Shown here piece by piece: positions 56,069 through 63,483 of a stretch of DNA of 64,000 nucleotides (its first letter is position 1; each line of letters begins with the position of its first letter). The notes below the pieces were generated by a model that ran no database searches, was not told the origin of the DNA, and was given only the letters and a program-made list of their open reading frames with translations. The position numbers were made by a program, and so were the translations under genes. The DNA lies in NCBI RefSeq assembly GCF_017873675.1, contig NZ_JAGGKK010000017.1:1-64000 (forward strand), read 5' to 3'. This DNA is from Virgibacillus litoralis. GTDB taxonomy: Bacteria; Bacillota; Bacilli; Bacillales; Amphibacillaceae.

Positions 56069-57106
56069 TCAATATAATCTTTTACGAATTTCGTCTAAGA
56101 TTGAAACTTTGCCACTATATCCAGCTTCGATCAATGAATTGAATAATTGTTCTATCTTGCTTTGCGAATGTGAATTAAACTCTGATAATGCTTCCTCCAA
56201 CCATTTTCTTTGATTTGCCCTATCTGTCTTATCATTGTTATGACAACTATCCGAACAATGTTGATTATCCTTTCTGTTTGGAATAAATAGCCTATTGCAT
56301 TTTCTCCAAGTACATTCAATGAATTCTTTTCCTTCTTCCCAATCCATAGTTAATCTAAGATAAATAGCGGATAATAGAGAATCGAATCTCCAACCTTTAC
56401 TTATAGAATGGTTTACTATATCCGGGAATACCTGGGGATGAACATCCTTTAGTATCTCATTTAAGTGAAGAAAAGGTATTAGTGTTTGTCCTTTTTTAGT
56501 AAAAATATCTTCCACTCTTTTTTTGTGCTTTTTTGGAACATTTCTTGTTTTATCTTCGATTCGTATCATTTCATTCATGTATTTATTCAATTCTTTTTTA
56601 CTTCGGAATCCTTTTTTAAAGCCAACATCCTTATATTCGTTGCCTATTTTATTTATCAGTTCCTTATATTTGCGAATTGCTTCTTGGAAGACAATAACTG
56701 GCTCGCGATCTCTTTCTCCTTGAGGCTTATTCTTATTCTTATACAAGTCATCTATTTTGTGAATCTCAATGGCTACATTATGCTTATCAAATATCTCTGA
56801 GACTGTATTTATATCGCTATAAGTTGTTGTTTTTCTTAACCCTAATAACCCCCATGTATTTGCAAATTGAAGTATTTCCTCATGGTTATCTGGATTAATA
56901 CGGCTAAATGCTATATGTGGAGCTATTTCTAATTGTCCACTTTGAACTTCAGGTCTTTTTTTTGGAATTTTATATTTCAAAGGGTCATATTCACTTCTTC
57001 CACCTCCTTTCATTTGAACTATGAATTCAATTCCATCAATATTAGTTATTTCGTATTCTGATTTCCACCAACTTGAATTATTTTCCTTGATCCTACTGCT
57101 ATTCAT
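56069..57106 (-). CDS. Protein with C-terminal CGNR-like zinc finger, function unknown
   Basis: 345 residues. I do not recognise a specific family. A treble-clef-like zinc motif is visible: C265, C270, C284, C288 in CTWRKCNRLF and HCSDSCHNN, resembling the CGNR finger but with HNN in place of GNR. The N-terminal half has a segment EILQFANTWGLLGL (near residue 77) seen in CGNR-type proteins, and the middle is charged and helical. It lies between integrase and the divergent regulators, where temperate elements often keep a repressor or metalloprotease. A regulatory or immunity role is plausible but unproven. Confidence 0.6.
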   Translation of the reverse strand: MNSSRIKENNSSWWKSEYEITNIDGIEFIVQMKGGGRSEYDPLKYKIPKKRPEVQSGQLEIAPHIAFSRINPDNHEEILQFANTWGLLGLRKTTTYSDINTVSEIFDKHNVAIEIHKIDDLYKNKNKPQGERDREPVIVFQEAIRKYKELINKIGNEYKDVGFKKGFRSKKELNKYMNEMIRIEDKTRNVPKKHKKRVEDIFTKKGQTLIPFLHLNEILKDVHPQVFPDIVNHSISKGWRFDSLLSAIYLRLTMDWEEGKEFIECTWRKCNRLFIPNRKDNQHCSDSCHNNDKTDRANQRKWLEEALSEFNSHSQSKIEQLFNSLIEAGYSGKVSILDEIRKRLY

Positions 57107-57224
57107 AAAAAAATATCCCCTTTCAATTATTTACCCTTTTGATACATAGAAAGTGTAAGTGTTAGGTGTTATATTTACATTACAACAAAATCAACAACAT
57201 TTCAATAACAAAGGAGATTTGTAT
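57107..57224. promoter_or_regulatory. Divergent control region of the element
   Basis: The region lies between the leftward zinc-finger/integrase genes and the rightward early genes. It contains GTGTAAGTGTTAGGTGTTA, a run of three related GTGT(T)A steps that could be an operator, and TTGATA near 57142. I cannot assign individual promoters with confidence. Confidence 0.45.
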
Positions 57225-57422
57225 ATGAAGCTTAAAGCTAATCAAGAAATTAGAAATTTGATTAAGTCTATGGGTTACAAGCAATGGGAGGTAGCAGATT
57301 TACTGGAAACCGAAGAAAGTGTATTTTCAAGGCTATTACGTAAGGAATTAGATCATGAAGTAAAGAGTTGTTTGATTAAAGAGATAAATAAGTTAGGTGA
57401 TGTCGGTGAACTTCAAGATTGA
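57225..57422 (+). CDS. Small helix-turn-helix protein (Cro/XRE-like)
   Basis: 65 residues from the ATG at 57225 after AAGGAG. EIRNLIKSMGYKQWEVADLL followed by ETEESVFSRLLRKEL reads as a helix-turn-helix of the XRE type, common as a short first rightward gene in Gram-positive prophages and conjugative elements. Probably a Cro-like regulator. An upstream in-frame start lacks a ribosome binding site. Confidence 0.7.
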   Translation: MKLKANQEIRNLIKSMGYKQWEVADLLETEESVFSRLLRKELDHEVKSCLIKEINKLGDVGELQD

Positions 57423-57693
57423 ATTACCAGAAGATACGTTTATGGTTACCCGAGATGACTTAAAGGAAGTGATAAAGGTATTAATGGATGAAATTCAAAA
57501 GGACATTGATAATACGCAAATTATGACCATAAAGGAAACTTCAGAATTCCTAAAGGTTAGTGTTCCAACAGTACGAAAAATGATAGACAATAAGGAAATT
57601 CCATTTTTTCAGCGAGGACAGGTGATACGTTTGAATCGTTCGGACTTAAAAGAGTGGCTCCGTAAAGAAATGAGAAAAGAGGGTGTTCAATGA
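57397..57693 (+). CDS. Excisionase-family (MerR-type) DNA-binding protein
   Basis: 98 residues if GTG 57397 is used, 97 from ATG 57400. The C-terminal half has IMTIKETSEFLKVSVPTVRK followed by MIDNKEIPFFQRGQVIRLNR, the winged helix of the HTH_17/excisionase family. It may act as Xis or as a regulator. It overlaps the previous gene. Confidence 0.75.
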   Translation: MMSVNFKIELPEDTFMVTRDDLKEVIKVLMDEIQKDIDNTQIMTIKETSEFLKVSVPTVRKMIDNKEIPFFQRGQVIRLNRSDLKEWLRKEMRKEGVQ

Positions 57694-57797
57694 AAAATCA
57701 AAAATGCAACGTCAATAGCGATTCTCAAACTAAATTTTTTGGATGGAAAATAATTAACAAAGGAAGTAGGGGTTATGGCAAATGTACAATTAGATAA
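57690..57797 (+). CDS. Possible 35-residue ORF
   Basis: ATG at 57690 overlaps the stop of the excisionase-like gene and has AGAGGG upstream. The frame (MKNQKCNVNSDSQTKFFGWK and 15 more residues) runs into the start of the initiator gene. No family is recognised; it may not be translated. Confidence 0.25.
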   Translation: MKNQKCNVNSDSQTKFFGWKIINKGSRGYGKCTIR

Positions 57798-58527
57798 TGG
57801 GTTTACAAGAATTGCTAATGAATTATTAGAAGTGGTAATGAATCAAAAATTAAACGGAACTCAGTTCAAAATTATTATGGCGGTTTGGAGATACACTTAT
57901 GGATACAGCAGAAAGCAACATGAAATGTCGCTAGGGTTTATTTCTGAAGCAACAGGCGTTCACAAACAAACGGTAAGGAATGAATTGGAAAAGCTAATTG
58001 AAAGAAAAATAATTAAAGTAATAAAGGAATCTAGCTTTTCAAGTTCTAGAGTTATTAGCTTCAATAAGAACTATATCGAGTGGGAAGGTTTACAGTCAGC
58101 GAAACGGCTGACAGTTAGTAAAAAGGCTAACACTGCAGTAAGTGAGTTGACTGACACTACAGTAAGTGAACTCACTGACCAAGAAAGAAAGCCTAAAGAA
58201 AATATTAAAGAAATACAGTCGCAGGTTATTTTTGACCATTACATTTCTAAAAACATAATACAACATAAGCAGTTTGATTCAGATATGAAGAAAGCAGTTA
58301 AGAAAGCTATTACTAAGTTTGGCATAGATGAAGTGAGAACAGCTATTGATAATTATGCTGTTGTAATAAAAAGCGATGCTTACTGGTTCACTCAAAAATA
58401 CAACATTATTAATATGATGCGAGATAAAGATATTAGACAGTTTGGGAGTGAAGCGGATCCATTAAGTAATTTTTTGGTTAAAGAAAAGAATCAAACAAAA
58501 CAATCAATTAATTGGGAGGATATCTAA
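57775..58527 (+). CDS. Phage-type replication initiator (O / SPP1 G38P-like)
   Basis: 250 residues. The N-terminal half matches phage replication protein O-type winged-helix DNA-binding domains: FTRIANELLEVVMNQKLNGT, then FKIIMAVWRYTYGYSRKQHE and a second helix-turn-helix SEATGVHKQTVRNELEKLIE. A linker rich in TVSELTD repeats follows (residues about 119-135), then a C-terminal helical domain. The linker DNA holds repeats and dyads that look like an origin. It is followed by loader and DnaB genes, as in SPP1. Confidence 0.8.
   Translation: MANVQLDNGFTRIANELLEVVMNQKLNGTQFKIIMAVWRYTYGYSRKQHEMSLGFISEATGVHKQTVRNELEKLIERKIIKVIKESSFSSSRVISFNKNYIEWEGLQSAKRLTVSKKANTAVSELTDTTVSELTDQERKPKENIKEIQSQVIFDHYISKNIIQHKQFDSDMKKAVKKAITKFGIDEVRTAIDNYAVVIKSDAYWFTQKYNIINMMRDKDIRQFGSEADPLSNFLVKEKNQTKQSINWEDI
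58091..58240. other. Candidate replication origin inside the initiator gene
   Basis: Two tandem 24-bp units (58132-58155 and 58156-58179; core CAGTAAGTGA, end ACTGAC), preceded by dyads GTCAGC-6-GCTGAC (58095-58112) and GTTAG-8-CTAAC (58114-58131), and followed by a strongly AT-rich stretch from about 58180. Phage lambda and SPP1 have iteron origins inside their O or G38P-type genes, so this is the expected place. Confidence 0.65.
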
Positions 58528-58800
58528 GTGAAAAGAGAAGAGGTAAAAGAAGTATTTAAACAATTAAACTTTGCCTATTCACAGTTCAGTGTTACACCTG
58601 AAAAAGTGGATGCTTGGCACAAACTATTGCAGGACCAAAATCCGGCAAGGGTAATGGTTAATGCAGAAAGATATATATTAGATAACAAATTCCCACCAGC
58701 TTTAGCAGATATAAGGGAACGTAGAACTGAAGCACAAGAGGACGACTTTTTAGATAAGTTGAAGAAGTGGGAGGAAGAAGCTGTTGGATATAAACCTTGA
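58528..58800 (+). CDS. Helicase loader (SPP1 G39P-like)
   Basis: 90 residues from a GTG start one base after the initiator stop. The pattern VKEVFKQLNFAYSQFSVTPE, then KVDAWHKLLQDQNPARVMVN and FPPALADIRE fits the small phage family that loads and restrains DnaB-type helicases. Overlaps dnaB by 17 bases. Confidence 0.75.
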   Translation: MKREEVKEVFKQLNFAYSQFSVTPEKVDAWHKLLQDQNPARVMVNAERYILDNKFPPALADIRERRTEAQEDDFLDKLKKWEEEAVGYKP

Positions 58801-60058
58801 TGCAGAACAAGCATTGTTGGGGTGCATACTTAAAAAAGGCAATCTCATCAAAGAGACCACTTTGGACGAAAAGCATTTTGCAGATGCTTCTCATAAAATT
58901 CTGTTCAAGACTTTACGAAAGATTGAACAGAAAAGTGAACCTATAGACACTGTATCAATAATTACCACAATCGGACAAGACTCAATAGTACGTTTAGGTG
59001 GAAAGCAATATCTTTCTAAGCTTATTAATAGTGTATCTAGCTTTGAACCATTTAAAACATATGAAAAATATATTTTTGAGTCGTACAAAATAAGAGTAGC
59101 TAGACAGATAACTGAAGCAGGGGTTAGAGATAGTGAATCTATATCTCATATTATTAAAGACTTGTCAGATCTAGAATTAGAAAATAATGATGTTGATTAT
59201 GACCACAAGGAGTCACTACAAAAGCTATATGAGAAAATTGATAATCAAGAAATAGGATTAAGTGGAATTGACACAGGTTTCAGAGAGCTAAATCGTTTTT
59301 TAGATGGGTTTCAAAAGAAAGATTTAATAATATCTGCTGCTAGACCTAGTGTAGGCAAAACAGCTAAAGCATTAAATCACGCCATACACCATTGCGCTAA
59401 AGGAGGAGTTACCGCCTTGTTTTCACTGGAAATGGGTGAGGAATCCCTAAATAAACGTATGATATCAACCATCGGAAATATTGATGGTCACAAGATGAAA
59501 AATCCTAAGCAATTCTTTAATGAACAGGACTGGGCTGATTTTTCTGATGCCTTAGGATTTTTAAGCAACATGAATCTAAATATCTATGATAAGTCTGGCC
59601 AAACCATCCCATACATCAGAAGCAAAGTAAGTAAGTTAAGAAGAAAATATCCAGACGAGGATATACTAGTAATCATTGATTATCTTCAACTGATTAGGCC
59701 AGCTAAAAGATATGAATCTAAGAATGTAGAAATAGGTGATTACTCAAGAAGTTTGAAAGGGGTAGCTAAAGATATGAATGTCCCTGTAATCCTTCTTTCA
59801 CAGTTATCTAGGGGTGTTGAATCAAGACAAGATAAAAGACCTATGATGTCAGATATCCGTGACAGTGGGAGTATAGAGCAAGATGCAGATGTGATTGAGT
59901 TTCTCTATCGTGATGACTATTATAATAAAATTAAAACTGAAAATATTATCGAAGTGATTATAGCAAAACAACGGAATGGATCAATCGGTACAATTGAGCT
60001 TGCTTTTATTAAAGAACATAATAAATTTGTAGATTTGGATTACAGACGTGACCATTAG
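58784..60058 (+). CDS. Replicative DNA helicase, DnaB family (phage type)
   Basis: 424 residues from a TTG start behind GTGGGAGGAAG. N-terminal helical DnaB domain (about 1-100), then RecA-like ATPase with Walker A ARPSVGKT (186-193), Walker B LVIIDYLQLI (Asp299), and the C-terminal DSGSIEQDADVIEFLYRDD. It should unwind the element's own DNA. Divergent from the chromosomal DnaB, as expected for an accessory copy. Confidence 0.92.
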   Translation: MDINLDAEQALLGCILKKGNLIKETTLDEKHFADASHKILFKTLRKIEQKSEPIDTVSIITTIGQDSIVRLGGKQYLSKLINSVSSFEPFKTYEKYIFESYKIRVARQITEAGVRDSESISHIIKDLSDLELENNDVDYDHKESLQKLYEKIDNQEIGLSGIDTGFRELNRFLDGFQKKDLIISAARPSVGKTAKALNHAIHHCAKGGVTALFSLEMGEESLNKRMISTIGNIDGHKMKNPKQFFNEQDWADFSDALGFLSNMNLNIYDKSGQTIPYIRSKVSKLRRKYPDEDILVIIDYLQLIRPAKRYESKNVEIGDYSRSLKGVAKDMNVPVILLSQLSRGVESRQDKRPMMSDIRDSGSIEQDADVIEFLYRDDYYNKIKTENIIEVIIAKQRNGSIGTIELAFIKEHNKFVDLDYRRDH

Positions 60059-60257
60059 AGATCTTTATAACGATGCTGTTAAGTTTGATGAATCACATGT
60101 TTTATTACTACTAGATTTTCTACTATTTGAGAAGCGATCCATCGCATTTAATGATGATGTATCTGTATTAGAACTTTACTTCAATGCTAAGCACAAAGAA
60201 CGAATGAATCAATTATTATTGGAATACAAAAGGTCAACGTCTAATGAAGTTAAGTAA
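60048..60257 (+). CDS. Small protein of unknown function after dnaB
   Basis: 69 residues from a GTG that overlaps the dnaB end by 11 bases. Mostly helical (RDLYNDAVKFDESHVLLLLD). Acidic at the start, basic near the end. The tight overlap suggests it belongs to the replication operon. No family recognised. Confidence 0.55.
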   Translation: MTIRDLYNDAVKFDESHVLLLLDFLLFEKRSIAFNDDVSVLELYFNAKHKERMNQLLLEYKRSTSNEVK

Positions 60258-60334
60258 TAGATATAATTAAGAAATAGAAAATATAAATTTCACAAATGAT
60301 TTAGGTAAAAGATTAAAAGAAGAGGTTGATAGTC

Positions 60335-60871
60335 ATGGGTGGTTATGGATCAGGTCCTTACGGAGCAGGATTAAAAACACCAAAAAAAACAGTAGAACAA
60401 TATAGATCTATAAATATAAAACAATTAAAAACCATTATAAATTCAGATATAAAAGAATTAAGTTTTACCATAAGTGGTGTTGATAAAGAACAGGAAAGGA
60501 TTCTTCTTATTGACTGGACTAATAGTAACTTTGGCGGCAAAAGACCGTGGTTCTTATGTCCTTGGTGTACAGAGAGGAGGGTAAAACTTTACTATAAAGA
60601 TCAGGCTTTTCTTTGTAAGAATTGTCATGGTTTAGCTTATCGAAGAACACAAATTTCGGGTGACTGTATAGCTGAGATAGATTGGGAAATTCAAAAGATA
60701 CAGAGACGATTAGAAATTAGCAATTTAGAGGAGTATACAGCACCACTTTTTAAACCTAAAAACATGCACCAAGTTACTTTTTTTCAATTACGTATGAAAC
60801 TAATAGACCTAAAAGAAAAAAGGGCACAGGAATGGATCAATAAAGCAGAGAAAGTATTGAATATTATTTAG
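60335..60871 (+). CDS. Zinc-ribbon protein of mobile elements, function unknown
   Basis: 178 residues from the ATG at 60335, nine bases after AGAAGAGG. It begins MGGYGSGPYGAG and has a zinc ribbon (C75, C78, C94, C97) in RPWFLCPWC and FLCKNCHGLAYRRTQ. Proteins with GGYGSG at the start and this ribbon are common on plasmids and islands, with no known role. The C-terminal half is helical. Confidence 0.65.
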   Translation: MGGYGSGPYGAGLKTPKKTVEQYRSINIKQLKTIINSDIKELSFTISGVDKEQERILLIDWTNSNFGGKRPWFLCPWCTERRVKLYYKDQAFLCKNCHGLAYRRTQISGDCIAEIDWEIQKIQRRLEISNLEEYTAPLFKPKNMHQVTFFQLRMKLIDLKEKRAQEWINKAEKVLNII

Positions 60872-61008
60872 AATTATTAACACTAGGTAGACTTTCTCGA
60901 AGAAATCCGTGTGAACTGAGGGGCAATTATGGAAAAAATTTCAGTAACCAAGTAAAATTGGAAAAAGGCTAAGAATTATTAAAAGGAAGAATAAGCATAA
61001 AAAGTAAT

Positions 61009-61042
61009 AAGTCTCTAACTTTAGTAGAGGCTTAATTTTTTT
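61009..61042 (+). terminator. Terminator after the replication module
   Basis: AAGTCTCTA (61009-61017) with TAGAGGCTT (61025-61033), then AA and seven Ts. It closes the early rightward operon. Confidence 0.85.
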
Positions 61043-61074
61043 CATGTATAATAGAATCACTGGAGCGGATTGAT

Positions 61075-61308
61075 ATGAAATGGGAAAATCCACCACATGG
61101 CGGAGAATATAAGCTTGTAGCAACTAAAAAGTTTAAAAACGATATCGGTCTTGTTGTATTGTGTCCAGATCGTCGAGAATATAGCTGGCGAAATGTACCA
61201 GACTTACATAATGAAGAGTTGAAAAAGTACCTATTGTCGCTTCGTGAAGGAATTGAGAAAGGCGTTTATGATCTTGAATTACTTAATAAAGAATTAGATG
61301 GAAGATAG
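61075..61308 (+). CDS. Hypothetical 77-residue protein
   Basis: MKWENPPHGGEYKLVATKKF starts after TGGAGCGG, with TATAAT at 61047-61052 but no clear -35 box. Conserved-looking aromatic and proline residues at the N-terminus, charged helical C-terminus. No family recognised; first gene after the terminator, hence probably cargo. Confidence 0.55.
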   Translation: MKWENPPHGGEYKLVATKKFKNDIGLVVLCPDRREYSWRNVPDLHNEELKKYLLSLREGIEKGVYDLELLNKELDGR

Positions 61309-61623
61309 TCCAAATGACTTAAAATATTGGTTTAGTCGTCGATATATTAGGTAATAGGATAAAAAAGGTTAATTACGGTAAATTATACCAAAAATGTATA
61401 CAAACACTATGGTCAAATAAAAAGGGTGGGCGAAGGGTCTAAGCTTTGGCAATTTGGATTCACTGGTGGCATTAGAATAGTGGCTATACATATTATATGA
61501 ATAATTACTTAACCCCACTATTTGTGGACTATCACCATCAAATCTATCCGAGTAAAAAACATAATCAAAAGGATATTAAAAATTTTCCCTTTTGTCCTAT
61601 TGATACATATTCTTAGACCCTCG

Positions 61624-61752
61624 TTATGAGGGTCTATCAATTTTGTACATTTTCACTTCTCCAGACAAATCAGCACACAACTTATCACACTCATCCTTAC
61701 TAGGTGTATCATGATATGCATTGTATCTTTTCTTAGAAATTTCTTTGGCGTT
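61624..61752 (-). pseudogene. Possible C-terminal fragment of a lost gene
   Basis: An open frame of 43 codons without a start, preceded by a stop. It reads NAKEISKKRYNAYHDTPSKD then ECDKLCADLSGEVKMYKIDR and ends next to a terminator-like dyad. The sense-like composition and terminator suggest the tail of a deleted minus-strand gene. Family not recognised. Confidence 0.3.
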
Positions 61753-61923
61753 TTATAAGTACAGAAAAGTAATAGCATACTTATTTACCATAATTCTCCA
61801 TAAAAGTGTGGTGGGATGTCTAATATTATAGTATTATAATATTTAGGTTTGCTTAAAATCTTATGAAAAAAAGAAGGTTTTTTTAAAGTATTGTAGAATT
61901 TTAGTATAGTATATAGTTTTACG

Positions 61924-61945
61924 ATTGGTGAAAATCTTTACCAAT
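61924..61945. promoter_or_regulatory. Inverted repeat in the protease leader
   Basis: ATTGGT (61924-61929) and ACCAAT (61940-61945), ten bases apart, end a few bases before AGGAGGG of the protease gene. It could be an operator or an RNA hairpin that affects translation. Confidence 0.45.
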
Positions 61946-61958
61946 AATAGGAGGGACT

Positions 61959-62987
61959 ATGGAATACATAATAAATTTAAGTCGTTTTCTTACTGAAGAA
62001 GACAGGAATTCATTAATGCAGAAACATATTAAAATAATATATGAGTCAAAGTTTATTGAATTAATAGGAGTGGAAACCGATAATATACGAGAAGTTAAGA
62101 AAATGGAATTTATTGAAAAAATAAGTAGACCGGTTCAAGGAGAATTCCAAGAAGGCGAATTTAACTCTACAATAACCTTTGAGCCAAGGGTGAGAAGAAC
62201 CCTGTTAAGTAGTAGAAGTTTGGTAGGTTGGGGAGATACCAGGATAGCTATCCTTGACTCAGGAGTGAAGCCGGATGTTTCAGTAACTGCAACTAAAGAC
62301 TTCACTAACACAGGAATGATGGACATCCAAAACCATGGTAATGATGTCGCAAAGATCGTGAAGTTTTTAGCAAAAGGTTCTAGTTTATTCATTGCTAAAG
62401 TTGGTAATACTAAACCAACCGACCTTTATGTTATGCATGGATTAGAATGGGCATATAATCAAGGAGCTAGCATAATTAACATTTCAGCAGGATTTAATAG
62501 GAGATGTAGCGGTAATTGTAATCTATGTACTCTTGTTAACAAAATAGCGAATGCAGGTGTTACAATAGTGATTGCAGCAGGTAATAATGAAAATTTAGAG
62601 GATAGTATTGAATGCCCAGGTCATGCTATTAATGGAATAACAGTTGGAGCAGTTGGACATGGTTGTAAATTAACAAGTTACACTAGTTTTGGTAAAGTTG
62701 GAGAAGGAAAACCAAATATTGTCGCTCCAGGTAACCTTAATATTGATGGACGATATATTAATGGAACATCGTTTGCTTCACCATTCGTTTCCGGAGTTTT
62801 AGGTGCAATATTAAGGAAATCCGGTTCTGTTGGCAAAGCAGTTGAATATATATATAAAAGTGTAGATGATTTAGGACATCATTCTCATGAACAAGGATTA
62901 GGTTATTTAAACCTAGAAAAACTTGTGGAGGTGTTAGATAGTGAAGAAAATAATAGTCCAAGTGCGGGACAAAACCAAAGTTCTTAA
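61959..62987 (+). CDS. Subtilisin-like serine protease (S8), leaderless
   Basis: 342 residues. Residues 1-65 form a short alpha/beta propeptide-like segment; the peptidase domain follows with catalytic Asp100 (IAILDSG), His126 (NHGNDVAKI, in place of the usual HGTHVA), oxyanion Asn209 (AAGNN) and Ser271 (NGTSFASPFVSG). All catalytic residues are present. No signal peptide or membrane span is visible, so it is probably cytoplasmic. An unusual insert CSGNCNLC (C183, C187, C190) and C219 could bind metal or form bonds. It overlaps the next gene by 47 bases. Substrate unknown. Confidence 0.85.
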   Translation: MEYIINLSRFLTEEDRNSLMQKHIKIIYESKFIELIGVETDNIREVKKMEFIEKISRPVQGEFQEGEFNSTITFEPRVRRTLLSSRSLVGWGDTRIAILDSGVKPDVSVTATKDFTNTGMMDIQNHGNDVAKIVKFLAKGSSLFIAKVGNTKPTDLYVMHGLEWAYNQGASIINISAGFNRRCSGNCNLCTLVNKIANAGVTIVIAAGNNENLEDSIECPGHAINGITVGAVGHGCKLTSYTSFGKVGEGKPNIVAPGNLNIDGRYINGTSFASPFVSGVLGAILRKSGSVGKAVEYIYKSVDDLGHHSHEQGLGYLNLEKLVEVLDSEENNSPSAGQNQSS

Positions 62988-63147
62988 AATAAAAGAATAT
63001 AGTAAAGTAATATATGTATCGAAGTTTATGAATACTATTGGAATTGAAATAAGGGATGAGGATCTATATAAGCTCGATGAAGATGAAAATGTTATTAGTC
63101 ATCATGAAAGCCAAGAAGGAACATTTCAAATAAACTCTGTTATTTAA
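62941..63147 (+). CDS. Small propeptide-like protein paired with the protease
   Basis: 68 residues from a GTG nine bases after GGAGG, inside the 3' end of the protease gene. Residues 19-63 resemble residues 22-64 of the protease: KVIYVSKFMNTIGIEIRDED against KIIYESKFIELIGVETDNIR, and both end in QG or EG followed by F-Q or TFQ. This suggests a duplicated, free-standing propeptide that could fold or inhibit the protease in trans. I infer this by eye; no known family name is claimed. Confidence 0.7.
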   Translation: MKKIIVQVRDKTKVLKIKEYSKVIYVSKFMNTIGIEIRDEDLYKLDEDENVISHHESQEGTFQINSVI

Positions 63148-63282
63148 TAGGCTATAGATATAAAATGACCATCAAAGTTATAACGGGTTCAGTTTCGGGA
63201 GAGAAAAATGCTAATAACATTAGAAATAACACAATAATTAGCATACATTCCGAACACTATTTCGCAATATAAATAGCAAACA

Positions 63283-63314
63283 AAAAACGCTCAGATTTTT
63301 CTGAGCGTTTTCTT
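63283..63314 (+). terminator. Terminator after the protease pair
   Basis: AAAAACGCTCAG (63283-63294) with CTGAGCGTTTT (63301-63311), then TCTT. It isolates the two-gene unit. Confidence 0.88.
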
Positions 63315-63416
63315 ATGGTAATATTTAATTTTTCTTATTAAACTAAACGCACCCTATAGTTTAATAAGTTTATTCGTTACCTTCTTTACTTTTGCTAAAT
63401 GGGATTGTTTTTTTAA

Positions 63417-63458
63417 ATTCATAAATATAAACAGTGTCATAACTTATATTCATAAATA
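63417..63458. repeat. Direct repeat ATTCATAAATA, possible resolution site
   Basis: ATTCATAAATA occurs at 63417-63427 and 63448-63458, 31 bases apart, directly upstream of the decayed resolvase. Resolvases of the Tn3/Bin3 type act at sites next to their own genes, so this may be a relic of such a site. The 336-base interval 63148-63483 otherwise holds the terminator and AT-rich DNA. Confidence 0.45.
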
Positions 63459-63483
63459 GGGCTAAAAAGAGAGGGTTTTTAAT

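Larger units (their letters stand above)
61309..61958. other. 650-base interval before the protease gene
   Basis: No plus-strand gene is supported. It contains a terminator-like dyad AGACCCTCGTTATGAGGGTC (61615-61635), a minus-strand coding remnant (61624-61752) and the upstream region of the protease with TTGTAG/TATAGT-like boxes (61891 and 61912) at poor spacing. Confidence 0.5.

Noticed and set aside
56486-56800. Plus-strand 104-codon frame with hydrophobic residues
   Set aside because: Exactly antisense to the zinc-finger gene, phenylalanine-rich because the other strand is lysine/glutamate-rich.
60929-60955. Short ATG frame MEKISVTK
   Set aside because: Eight codons without context; has GGGG upstream but nothing supports translation.
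61959-62987. The protease as a secreted degradative subtilisin
   Set aside because: There is no signal peptide or membrane anchor, and the N-terminus is a short propeptide-like segment that begins at the first residue.
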